Assembly (NCBI GenBank): GCA_003486725.1
Contig: DNGD01000062.1
Span: 1 to 8,193, forward strand
DNA from: Rhodospirillaceae bacterium
Lineage (GTDB): Bacteria > Pseudomonadota > Alphaproteobacteria > UBA9219
DNA length: 8,193 bases
Direction: 5' to 3'
Shown: in pieces, positions 1 through 6,527 of the stretch
Layout: each line of letters begins with the position of its first letter
How positions within the stretch are numbered: position 1 is the first letter of the stretch
Program-made: the position numbers and the translations under genes
Notes under the pieces: generated by a model
Database searches by the model: none
What the model saw: the letters and a program-made list of their open reading frames with translations, nothing else
Told to the model about the DNA's origin: nothing

Positions 1-97
1 CCAGCACGTCAAGGCGCTGGTTCGCACCCCCGCGCAAAAGCACACGCTGAACAACCAAAACCAGCACCATCACAAGAACACGCCCGAGCCGATGTAA
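1..97 (+). CDS. C-terminal end of an unidentified upstream protein (partial)
   Basis: The frame that begins at base 2 stays open and stops with TAA at 95-97, giving the last 31 residues of a protein that starts outside the window. About 27 of the 31 codons end in G or C, as expected for a real gene in this genome, whereas the other open forward frame here has AT-rich third positions. The tail is hydrophilic and rich in Gln, Asn and His, with the run NNQNQHHHKNTPEPM at its end, and looks like a disordered C-terminus. No domain can be recognised, so no function is assigned. A candidate terminator follows 10 bases after the stop, so this gene probably ends its own transcription unit. Confidence 0.6.
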   Translation, partial: QHVKALVRTPAQKHTLNNQNQHHHKNTPEPM

Positions 98-106
98 GAC
101 GGACGG

Positions 107-137
107 AAGAGCGATTGGTGAAATCGTTCTTTTCTTT
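107..137 (+). terminator. Candidate Rho-independent terminator
   Basis: Bases 107-116 (AAGAGCGATT) pair with 122-131 (AATCGTTCTT), giving a 10-bp stem with one G-U pair around a 5-base loop (GGTGA). A T-rich stretch (TTTTCTTT, 130-137) follows directly. The stem lies 10 bases after the stop of the upstream partial gene and 30 bases before ispE. This is the classic layout for ending the upstream transcript, although the stem is only moderately GC-rich. Confidence 0.6.
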
Positions 138-166
138 ATGGCGGCTTTGCGCGTAATCTGCCGCCC

Positions 167-1072
167 ATGCTTGAACCCCCCCTTTTGGAAACCTTGGCGC
201 CCGCCAAAATCAATCTTTACCTGCACGTCACGGGGCGGCGGGTGGACGGCTATCACTTTCTCGACTCCCTTGTGGCTTTTACGAATGTTGGCGATCGGCT
301 GCGGCTGACGCCCGCGCCTGCCTTTGATTTTGTGATCGAGGGGCCTATGGCCGCCGTGCTGGCGGGGCAGGACAGCGAGAACAATCTGGCCGTGCGCGCG
401 GCGCGGATGCTGGCCAAGGCGCTGGACAAGCCGCTGAATGTCCGGCTTACATTGACGAAGAACCTTCCGATCGCGTCCGGCATCGGGGGCGGATCGACGG
501 ATGCCGCCGCCGCTCTGCGCCTTTTGGCCGCGTACTGGAAGTTGCCGCCAACCGCGCCCTTGCTGCACGAGATCGCGGCGCTGTTGGGGCAGGATGTCCC
601 GTGCTGCATCGCGGCGGAAAGCTGTTATTTCGAAGGGATCGGCGACGTGACCTCTCCCGCGCCGACATTGCCGCTCACGCATATCGTGCTGGTCAATCCG
701 AACAAAGGGCTTTCGACGCCGTCCGTGTTCAAGGCCAGAGGCGGCGCGTTTACGCCGCCCGCACCGTTTCACGTCGCGCCCGAGACGGTGCAGGATTTGG
801 CGACGTTGCTTGCGGCGCGCACCAATTCACTGACCGAGGCCGCCATCGGATTATGTCCCGACATTCAAAAGGTGCTGACGGCGATTGTGGGAACGCAGGA
901 GTGCCTGCTTTCGCGGATGTCAGGCAGTGGCGCGACCTGTTTCGGTATTTATGCGGACCGCTCCAGCGCGAAACAAGCCGCCGCCACCCTCTATAAGGAG
1001 CACCCCTCCTGGTGGGTTGTCCCTGCTTTTTGGCCGGCCACTATGGAAAAGCTAGCCGTAGCCTTGCAATAA
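167..1072 (+). CDS. ispE: 4-diphosphocytidyl-2-C-methyl-D-erythritol kinase (IspE)
   Basis: This is the cytosolic GHMP-family kinase that phosphorylates the 2-hydroxyl of CDP-methylerythritol with ATP, the fourth step of the MEP isoprenoid pathway. The 301 residues match the family length of about 280-300. The N-terminal motif PAKINLYLHVTGRR (residues 12-25) carries the conserved lysine K14 and is followed by DGYH (27-30). The glycine-rich ATP loop is PIASGIGGGSTDAAAA (101-116). The catalytic aspartate is D143 in GQDVP, and the third GHMP motif is MSGSGATCFG (251-260). The ATG at 167 is the first start codon after an in-frame stop at 119-121 and places K14 at the usual distance. No clear Shine-Dalgarno sequence precedes it. 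A terminator candidate lies upstream, so ispE probably has its own promoter. Confidence 0.97.
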   Translation: MLEPPLLETLAPAKINLYLHVTGRRVDGYHFLDSLVAFTNVGDRLRLTPAPAFDFVIEGPMAAVLAGQDSENNLAVRAARMLAKALDKPLNVRLTLTKNLPIASGIGGGSTDAAAALRLLAAYWKLPPTAPLLHEIAALLGQDVPCCIAAESCYFEGIGDVTSPAPTLPLTHIVLVNPNKGLSTPSVFKARGGAFTPPAPFHVAPETVQDLATLLAARTNSLTEAAIGLCPDIQKVLTAIVGTQECLLSRMSGSGATCFGIYADRSSAKQAAATLYKEHPSWWVVPAFWPATMEKLAVALQ

Positions 1073-1136
1073 AATTACGTAGAAAATGGCTGTTGTGCAA
1101 GATTGCAACAGTCAAGCCTTTGCCATTTTGGCTAGC
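1051..1136. repeat. Nested, split inverted repeat spanning the ispE end and the following gap
   Basis: The right arm is continuous: GCCATTTT at 1122-1129 runs into GGCTAGC at 1130-1136. Its complement is split on the left: GCTAGCC at 1051-1057, inside the last codons of ispE, and AAAATGGC at 1083-1090, separated by 25 bases. The inner arms overlap the 1087-1114 hairpin, so TGGC at 1087-1090 can pair with either partner. Such mutually exclusive pairing could act as a switch or as an RNA stability element, but this is inference. Confidence 0.4.
1087..1114 (+). terminator. Strong hairpin after ispE, possible terminator
   Basis: Bases 1087-1095 (TGGCTGTTG) pair with 1106-1114 (CAACAGTCA), a 9-bp stem with one G-U pair, closing a 10-base loop that can add two more wobble pairs. 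It lies 15 bases after the ispE stop. What follows is only mildly T-rich (CCTTTGCCATTTT), so termination is plausible but not certain. A wider inverted repeat surrounds the hairpin and is annotated separately. Confidence 0.4.
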
Positions 1137-1232
1137 GATGGATAAGAAATATCTATGAATATCAAACAATAGACCAAGAGCCGCGCAAAGCTTTTTGGCC
1201 ATTTCCCACGCGGGGGCAAGAAACTTCAGGAA

Positions 1233-2789
1233 ATGGTTGTTGACAGGCCAAGTCATAAAAGACATTCTCCGGCCCTTGAAGGAAGCTTTCCGGCTCAACA
1301 ACTACGGAACAATCGCTTGGTTTATGTTCGTCTAGGCTCTGTTCACGCGAATACTTTACAGATTCGCAGAACCGCCTCACTTTTACTTACAGGGATAATA
1401 ATTCTCGGCGTCGGTATGACGGGGCATTACTATATGCCAAGTCTAACCGGCAGCGCCGATGATTTCGTGCGGGCGGCGACGCCCGTCGTCGCGGAACTAA
1501 CCAGTTCTGCGCCCGTGCAGGCTGTGACTGAAACCGCCAGCGAAGTTCAAAGCCTCGCCGCCGCCGTTGTCGCGGCCAAGCCCGAAAACGTGACGCGTGT
1601 CGTCGAATTGGGACAGGGTCGTACGTTCTCGCGCATGCTGCTTGATGCCGCCATTCCGCAAGAGGATTCTCTGGCCGCCGCCGAGGCGCTGGGCAAGGTT
1701 TATGACCACCGCAAGCTGAAGGCCGGTGAAGAAGTCACGCTTTCGATCACGCGCCTTGGCGAGCAGATCACGCTGAACGCACTAAGCTTTGCGCCGGAGC
1801 CTACAAAAGAAGTGTCAATCACCCGCCAGCCAAACGGCGAGTATCTGGCCGAAATGAAGAATACCCCCATTGAACGTCAGCGCGTCGCGGCGTCGGGCGT
1901 CATCAAGGGTTCGCTTTACGGCGCTGGTGAACGCGAAGGCGTGCCGCGCGCGATTATGGCTGCCCTGATCCGCGCCTATTCGCATGAAGTCGATTTCCAA
2001 CGTGACGTTCAGGCGGGCGACAGGTTCGAAGTTTTATATGACCAGCCGACGGCCAAGGACGGCACACCCATCGGGCAGGGCGTGATTATCTATGCCGCCT
2101 TGGTTGTGAACGGCAAGGCACGGCCTCTTTATCGTGTGACTTTCGGTGATGGCGCGGTCGATTATTTCGACGAGCGCGGTCGCAGCGTCAAGCGCGCTCT
2201 GCTTCGCACACCGGTTGAAGGCGCCCGCATGACCTCGAAGTTTGGAATGCGCATCCACCCGCTCTTTGGCTATTCGAAAATGCATAAGGGCGCCGATTTC
2301 GGGGCGCCGATGGGAACGCCGATCTATGCGGCCGGTTCCGGCGTCGTTGAAATGGCTCAGTTTAACGGTGCCTATGGCCGTTATGTCCGCCTTCGTCACA
2401 ATAACAGAACCCAGACCGCCTATGCGCATATGAGCCGCTTTGCCAAGGGGATGTATCCGGGCGCGCGCGTCAATCAGGGCGATGTGATCGGGTTTGTCGG
2501 CAATTCGGGACGCTCGACCGGCCCTCATTTGCATTACGAAGTCATGGTTGATCGTCGTCAGGTCAACCCGATGAGCGTCAGCATGCCCGTTGGTCGTGTT
2601 CTGGAAGGCAAGACCTTGGCGCAGTTCAAACAAGGCCAGAACAAGATCAAGCAAGAGTTCCATGGTCTTTTGGATAAAAAAACCGCAACTCCTGACGGGG
2701 CTCAAGACGACACGCAAGACAAGGTGGAAGCCCCCTTGCCCGAGCGTCAGCCAGACAACAAGGCGGTAAAGGTCGCCAACAAGTCCTAA
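1233..2789 (+). CDS. Membrane-anchored M23 murein endopeptidase, MepM-type
   Basis: This is a 518-residue zinc metallopeptidase expected to cut peptide cross-links in periplasmic peptidoglycan so that the wall can grow. A basic cytoplasmic N-terminus leads to one membrane segment at about 47-66. Residues about 118-185 resemble the LysM/OapA-like region of MepM-type proteins, and about 222-310 the Csd3-like domain found before the catalytic part. The LytM domain spans about 328-448. It contains HKGADFG (zinc ligands H351 and D355), YAHM (H399) and PHLHYE (H432 and ligand H434), so the active site is intact. From 455 on the tail is charged and probably disordered. The ATG at 1233 is the only ATG after the in-frame TAG at 1170, but its only SD-like AGG is too close, so the start is less certain than the gene. 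The first 70 codons are AT-richer, with rare AGA, ATA and CTA codons. Confidence 0.93.
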   Translation: MVVDRPSHKRHSPALEGSFPAQQLRNNRLVYVRLGSVHANTLQIRRTASLLLTGIIILGVGMTGHYYMPSLTGSADDFVRAATPVVAELTSSAPVQAVTETASEVQSLAAAVVAAKPENVTRVVELGQGRTFSRMLLDAAIPQEDSLAAAEALGKVYDHRKLKAGEEVTLSITRLGEQITLNALSFAPEPTKEVSITRQPNGEYLAEMKNTPIERQRVAASGVIKGSLYGAGEREGVPRAIMAALIRAYSHEVDFQRDVQAGDRFEVLYDQPTAKDGTPIGQGVIIYAALVVNGKARPLYRVTFGDGAVDYFDERGRSVKRALLRTPVEGARMTSKFGMRIHPLFGYSKMHKGADFGAPMGTPIYAAGSGVVEMAQFNGAYGRYVRLRHNNRTQTAYAHMSRFAKGMYPGARVNQGDVIGFVGNSGRSTGPHLHYEVMVDRRQVNPMSVSMPVGRVLEGKTLAQFKQGQNKIKQEFHGLLDKKTATPDGAQDDTQDKVEAPLPERQPDNKAVKVANKS

Positions 2790-2815
2790 GAGCTGATGGC
2801 TCCTAGATTGTTTTT
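2787..2815 (+). terminator. Weak candidate terminator after the M23 gene
   Basis: Bases 2787-2793 (TAAGAGC, beginning with the stop codon) can pair with 2799-2805 (GCTCCTA), with one A-C mismatch and a 5-base loop. A TTTTT run at 2811-2815 and a pyrimidine-rich stretch to 2830 follow. The stem is short and imperfect, so termination may be partial. Confidence 0.35.
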
Positions 2816-2861
2816 CCTCCCTTTTCTTTCAAAAAGGCGTGCGCGGGATTTCAAAGCGCGG

Positions 2862-2867
2862 TATAGT
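2862..2867 (+). promoter_or_regulatory. Possible -10 element upstream of lptF
   Basis: TATAGT matches the sigma-70 -10 consensus at five of six positions and lies about 64 bases before the lptF start, in the non-coding gap after the M23 gene. No good -35 hexamer is seen 16-18 bases upstream, so the call rests on one half-site and on the need for a promoter after the probable terminator. Confidence 0.25.
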
Positions 2868-2916
2868 TGCGGCCTGAACAACAGGCCGGCAAAAGTCTGA
2901 CCCATCGCTTGGTTGC

Positions 2917-2924
2917 AAAAGGGG
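2917..2924 (+). promoter_or_regulatory. Shine-Dalgarno sequence that fixes the lptF start
   Basis: AAAAGGGG ends six bases before the TTG codon at 2931. It would fall inside the coding region if the earlier TTG at 2913 were used, so it supports the TTG at 2931 as the true start. Confidence 0.55.
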
Positions 2925-2930
2925 CGTGTC

Positions 2931-4052
2931 TTGATCCCACGGATCAATCTTTATCTGTTTCGGCAAATTCTTATCGCGTTTCTGTTTTCCGCAGTCGCGG
3001 TCAGTTTTGTTGTTTTGTTTACGCAGTCCTTCCGCATGCTGTCCTTTGTCATCGACAATTCCAGCTCGATCCTCGTGTTTTTCCAGCTGATGGGGCTGAT
3101 GATCCCCACTTTCCTGCCGCTGATCGTGCCGATCTCTTTGGGGATTGCCGTCCTTTTCATCTATCACAAATTCGCGGTGGACAGCGAAATCGTGGTCATG
3201 CGCACCGCGGGCCTCAGCTCCATGCGCCTTGCCACGCCCGCGATCATGATGGGCGGGGTCATGGTGCTGCTGGGGGGGCTGTTGACCTTGTGGGTCACAC
3301 CGGCGGCCAACCGCACGCTGGTTTCCCTTCAATATCAAGTGCGCGATGAATATTCCGCCGTGATGATCCGCCCCGGTGTGTTCAACGATATTGCCGACGG
3401 CCTCACCTTTTACGCGCGCCGCCGCAGCGGAAATGGCGGGCTACAGGATATTCTGGTACATGACATCCGCTCACCGGAAAAGCCCGTGACGATCATGGCC
3501 AAGCGCGGCTTGTTTACCGTCGAGCATGGCATCCCGCAGGTTGTGGTGTTCGAAGGCAAACGCCAAGAGGTCGACGTGGCGTCGGGGCGTCTGCAGCAGC
3601 TTGACTTCGATCGCTATGTTCTGGATTTGCAGTTGCTGAAAAGCGAGAAAGATGCCCGCCTGCCCGATCCGCGCGAGCTTTCCGTGGGGCAGCTTATCAA
3701 GGCGCGTGAAACGCCGGAGATGACCAGCAAGGGACGGGGCAAGATTTACGCCGAGATCCATCAACGCCTTGCGGGGCCGTTTCTGGCGCTGACCTTCGCG
3801 ATTATCGGGGTCACGGTTATCCTGATCGGGGACTTTAACCGGCGTGGCATGACGCGCCGCGTCATTCTGGCTGCCGCCTGCATCGTCATCGTTCAGGCGG
3901 CGATGCTCGGACTGGTCTCGCAGATCAGCAAGTATCCGTGGGTCGCGCCACTCCTTTATCTCATTATCCTCGCGCCCGTGCCGCTTTGCCTGTATTTGCT
4001 GAAAGCGCCTGCGCTCCCCGACTGGTTTCCTCGCGCCAAGGGGGCCACATGA
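2931..4052 (+). CDS. lptF: LPS export ABC transporter permease LptF
   Basis: LptF is one of the two inner-membrane subunits of LptB2FG, which extracts lipopolysaccharide from the inner membrane and passes it to the periplasmic Lpt bridge. From the TTG at 2931 the protein has 373 residues (E. coli LptF has 366) and begins MIPRINLYLFRQ, typical of the family. Membrane segments are predicted near 13-33, 48-78 (two), 102-122, 282-300, 308-330 and 337-357. The loop of about 130-275 between the third and fourth segment is the beta-jellyroll periplasmic domain. Family motifs include SEIVVMRTAGLS (85-96) and EIHQRLAGPFLALTFAIIG (275-293). No ATG exists near the N-terminus. An in-frame TTG at 2913 would add six residues but has no ribosome-binding site. 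The stop overlaps the lptG start (ATGA, 4049-4052), so the two are almost certainly translationally coupled. Confidence 0.95.
   Translation: MIPRINLYLFRQILIAFLFSAVAVSFVVLFTQSFRMLSFVIDNSSSILVFFQLMGLMIPTFLPLIVPISLGIAVLFIYHKFAVDSEIVVMRTAGLSSMRLATPAIMMGGVMVLLGGLLTLWVTPAANRTLVSLQYQVRDEYSAVMIRPGVFNDIADGLTFYARRRSGNGGLQDILVHDIRSPEKPVTIMAKRGLFTVEHGIPQVVVFEGKRQEVDVASGRLQQLDFDRYVLDLQLLKSEKDARLPDPRELSVGQLIKARETPEMTSKGRGKIYAEIHQRLAGPFLALTFAIIGVTVILIGDFNRRGMTRRVILAAACIVIVQAAMLGLVSQISKYPWVAPLLYLIILAPVPLCLYLLKAPALPDWFPRAKGAT
4038..4044 (+). promoter_or_regulatory. Shine-Dalgarno sequence for lptG
   Basis: AAGGGGG, inside the last codons of lptF, ends four bases before the ATG at 4049. It supports the overlapping start of lptG over a longer open frame that reaches back to 3938. 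Confidence 0.6.
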
Positions 4053-5143
4053 TCAAGGGCTGGACGCTTTTTCACTATCTGGGTCGGCAATACCTTATCT
4101 GGTTCTTGGCCTTTTTTGTCGGGCTGACGGGGATCATCTATCTGTTCGAGGTGGCCGAGCTGATGCGCCGTACCGCTGATTTGCAAGACACGACCTTGGG
4201 GATCGTGCTGCGGATGGGCGCGTATAAAATGCCCGACACGATCGACAAGATTTTGCCGTTTGTCGTTTTATTTTCCAGCATGTTCACCTTTTGGCGGCTG
4301 ACGCGCAGTCAGGAATTGATCGTCGCCCGTGCGGCCGGTGTATCGGCGTGGCAGTTTTTGGCTCCCGCTTTTGTCGTAACCCTGTTTTTCGGCGTGATCA
4401 ACGTCACCACGATCAACCCCGTGGGCGCGCATATGACCGCGCGGTATCAGGAGATGGAGACCAAGTATCTGCACCCCCGCGCGACGTTGGAGCTGACGGG
4501 GGCGGGTCTGTGGCTGCGGCAGGAGGATAAGGAGCGCCGCTATTTGCTTCATGCCGATCAGGTCTCGACCATGGATCCCCTTACGCTGCGCCCCGTGATC
4601 GTGTTCGTTTATGACAAGAACAACGTCTATCTGGGGCGGATCGATGCGCCAGAGGCCGTTTTGGTTAAGGGCGAATGGTCCCTTTCCAACCCGTGGTTTA
4701 ACTGGGATGGTGAGCTGCCGTCTCAAAAAGAGAGCCATACCCTCCCCACCTCCCTGACCTTCGAGAAGATTCAAGAGAGCATGGCCGCGCCGAATACCAT
4801 CTCGCTTTGGCATTTGCCGCGCTTTATACGCGCCCTGCGCAGCATCGGCCTGCCGCCGGTCCGCCATGAGCTAAAGCTGCAAACCCTGTTGGCGCAGCCG
4901 ATAATGCTCTGCGCCATGGTCTTCTTTGCGGCGGCCTTTTCCCTCAGGCTTAACAGGCGGGGCGGCATCCTGAACGCCATGATGGCCGGTATGTTCGTGG
5001 GCAGCGTGGTCTTTTCATTAAACAATGTCGTCGCCGCGCTGGGCGAAAACCAGACCCTGCCCGTTATCTTGGCCGCATGGGCGATTCCATTGGCCGCTTT
5101 GGTGGGGGGGCAGGCCACGTTACTTTATCTTGAAGATGGCTAA
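4049..5143 (+). CDS. lptG: LPS export ABC transporter permease LptG
   Basis: LptG is the partner permease of LptF in the LptB2FG extractor. It has 364 residues (E. coli LptG has 360). Membrane segments are predicted near 13-35, 65-85, 102-122, 283-300, 308-330 and 338-358, with a periplasmic jellyroll domain at about 125-275. Recognisable family features are SQELIVARAAGVSAWQF (87-103), the SLWHLPRFI element (251-259) at the end of the jellyroll, and HELKLQTLLAQPIMLCAM (273-290), where the second membrane bundle begins. The ATG lies in the ATGA overlap with lptF and has a strong ribosome-binding site. LptG was told from LptF by its second position and by the SLW/LQ/LLAQP signature. In most proteobacterial clusters of this type lptD follows; here surA follows after 88 bases. 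Confidence 0.95.
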   Translation: MIKGWTLFHYLGRQYLIWFLAFFVGLTGIIYLFEVAELMRRTADLQDTTLGIVLRMGAYKMPDTIDKILPFVVLFSSMFTFWRLTRSQELIVARAAGVSAWQFLAPAFVVTLFFGVINVTTINPVGAHMTARYQEMETKYLHPRATLELTGAGLWLRQEDKERRYLLHADQVSTMDPLTLRPVIVFVYDKNNVYLGRIDAPEAVLVKGEWSLSNPWFNWDGELPSQKESHTLPTSLTFEKIQESMAAPNTISLWHLPRFIRALRSIGLPPVRHELKLQTLLAQPIMLCAMVFFAAAFSLRLNRRGGILNAMMAGMFVGSVVFSLNNVVAALGENQTLPVILAAWAIPLAALVGGQATLLYLEDG

Positions 5144-5177
5144 GAACCTGTCCATAATCCGGTCTGGCTTTGGCTTT

Positions 5178-5205
5178 TTGCCCGTTTAGCAGGCTTAAAC
5201 ATATT
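5178..5205 (+). promoter_or_regulatory. Possible surA promoter with a dyad in the spacer
   Basis: TTGCCC (5178-5183) and CATATT (5200-5205) are separated by 16 bases and each match the sigma-70 consensus at four of six positions. The spacer holds an inverted repeat, GTTTA (5184-5188) and TAAAC (5196-5200), which could be an operator or chance. The dyad has only five perfect pairs, so this is a suggestion based on placement 27 bases before the surA start. Confidence 0.3.
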
Positions 5206-5231
5206 CCCTCTTTTACAAGGGCTCTTGATCC

Positions 5232-6527
5232 ATGAATAAGTCTTTATTTCTGTGCCTCGCCGTTTCCCTCCTGACCGCCATGCCCGCGCACGCGCAACGG
5301 ATTCAGCCGAGCGTGCAACCAAGCGCCCCCGCTTCTTCGGGGATGACGCAAGGCATCGTGGCGGTGGTCAATGAGTCGATCATCACTTCTACCGATTTAC
5401 GCGCGCGCCTTGGCTTGGCACTGCTTTCTGCTGGCATGCCGGACTCGCCCGAAGCGCAAAGGCGGCTGATGCCACAGGTGCTACGCACCCTGATTGAAGA
5501 GCAGATCCAGTTGCAGGAAGGCAAGAAGAGCGGCATCACCGTCACGGATGACGAGATCGAAAAGGCTATGGGGCGTCTGGCGCAGGAAAACAAAATCCCC
5601 GGCGGCGATATGGCCGCGTTCTTGCGCAGCAACAAAATCTCGCCCGCTACGATGAAGGCGCAGATCAGGGCGGCGATCACATGGAACAAGATCGTGATGC
5701 GCGATGTGCGCCCACGCATCGACATCGGCGAGGATGAAATCGACGCGGTGATCGGGCGCATGCGCGCCGGTGCCGGCAAACAAGAACATCTGGTCAGCGA
5801 GATTTTCTTGGCTGTCGACAAGCCGGAGGACGAAGCGGAAGTCAAAGCCTTGGCCGACAAGCTGGTCGAACAGATCAAGGGCGGCGCGGTCTTTGGCGCG
5901 GCCGCACGGCAATTCTCCCAAGGGCTGGGTGCCTCCGTGGGCGGTGATCTGGGCTGGATTCAAATCGGACAATTGGCGCCAGAGGTTGACAAGGCGCTTC
6001 AATTGCTTAATCCCGGCGAAGTCGGCGGGCCCATTCGCAGCGCCAGCGGCTACCACATTCTGGGCATGCGCGATCGCCGCGTGATTGCGCTGGGCGACGT
6101 CAAGAATATGACCGTCAAGCTTCAACAGATTTTCCGTCCCTTTACCCCTGAAACGGGTAAGGAGGCGCTGCTGGCCGAAGCGGAAACCATCCGCCGATCC
6201 GTGACGGATTGCGCGTCGTTGACCTCGACGATTTCCAATCGCTTCCCGCAATGGCGCTGGCAGGATCTGGGCGAAGTCAAGCTGGCCGAAGCGCCGGCGT
6301 GGCTCGCCAGCAAGGTTGCCTCGATCCCCGAAGGGCAGGGCAGCGACGCGATGGCAACGGATAAGGGTGCGTTGATGGTGTTCGTCTGTGGCCGCACGGT
6401 GCCAGAGGAAAACATCAACCGCGATGCGATCCGCGCGGCTATCGGCTCGGAGAAAATGGAGCTTCAGGCGCGTCGTCTCTTGCGCGATTTGCGCAAGAAC
6501 GCGTTTATCGACGTCCGGATGAAGTAA
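5232..6527 (+). CDS. surA: Periplasmic chaperone / peptidyl-prolyl isomerase SurA
   Basis: SurA escorts unfolded outer-membrane proteins across the periplasm to the BAM complex. The 431 residues (E. coli: 428) start with a signal peptide, MNKSLFLCLAVSLLTAMPAHA, with a likely signal peptidase I site after residue 21. The N-terminal chaperone module covers about 38-180, beginning GIVAVVNESIITSTDLRARL. One clear parvulin domain spans about 185-285, with FGAAARQFSQG, GGDLGWI and GPIRSASGYHIL. A second, degenerate parvulin-like part, about 295-390, keeps the opening VKLQQIFRPF but lacks the GGDLGW-type core. Two cysteines in this part (C327, C386) could form a periplasmic disulfide. The ATG at 5232 is chosen because it begins a complete signal peptide; AAGGG at 5217-5221 is a rather distant ribosome-binding site. 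rsmA follows after 12 bases, suggesting one transcript. Confidence 0.93.
   Translation: MNKSLFLCLAVSLLTAMPAHAQRIQPSVQPSAPASSGMTQGIVAVVNESIITSTDLRARLGLALLSAGMPDSPEAQRRLMPQVLRTLIEEQIQLQEGKKSGITVTDDEIEKAMGRLAQENKIPGGDMAAFLRSNKISPATMKAQIRAAITWNKIVMRDVRPRIDIGEDEIDAVIGRMRAGAGKQEHLVSEIFLAVDKPEDEAEVKALADKLVEQIKGGAVFGAAARQFSQGLGASVGGDLGWIQIGQLAPEVDKALQLLNPGEVGGPIRSASGYHILGMRDRRVIALGDVKNMTVKLQQIFRPFTPETGKEALLAEAETIRRSVTDCASLTSTISNRFPQWRWQDLGEVKLAEAPAWLASKVASIPEGQGSDAMATDKGALMVFVCGRTVPEENINRDAIRAAIGSEKMELQARRLLRDLRKNAFIDVRMK

Noticed and set aside
1..156. A second open forward frame, closed by TAA at 154-156.
   Set aside because: Third positions are AT-rich, unlike real genes here, and it runs through the terminator hairpin; the frame ending at 97 has strongly GC-rich third positions.
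1240..1268. TTGACA at 1240-1245, a perfect -35 hexamer at the start of the M23 gene.
   Set aside because: No acceptable -10 lies 16-18 bases downstream, and transcription from there would lose the annotated start; probably chance.
2034..2717. A 227-codon open frame antisense to the M23 gene.
   Set aside because: It mirrors the codon structure of a clearly assigned M23 peptidase gene and has no recognisable domain.
3938..4048. Longer lptG reading frame starting at an ATG at 3938.
   Set aside because: The extra 37 residues overlap the last membrane segment of lptF and lack family similarity; the ATG at 4049 has a ribosome-binding site and the usual ATGA overlap.
4268..4867. A 199-codon open frame antisense to lptG.
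   Set aside because: Low-complexity basic translation with no domain, fully inside a well-supported membrane-protein gene.
5481..6251. A 256-codon open frame antisense to surA.
   Set aside because: Long antisense frames are expected opposite GC-rich genes; surA is supported by a signal peptide and domains, this frame by nothing.
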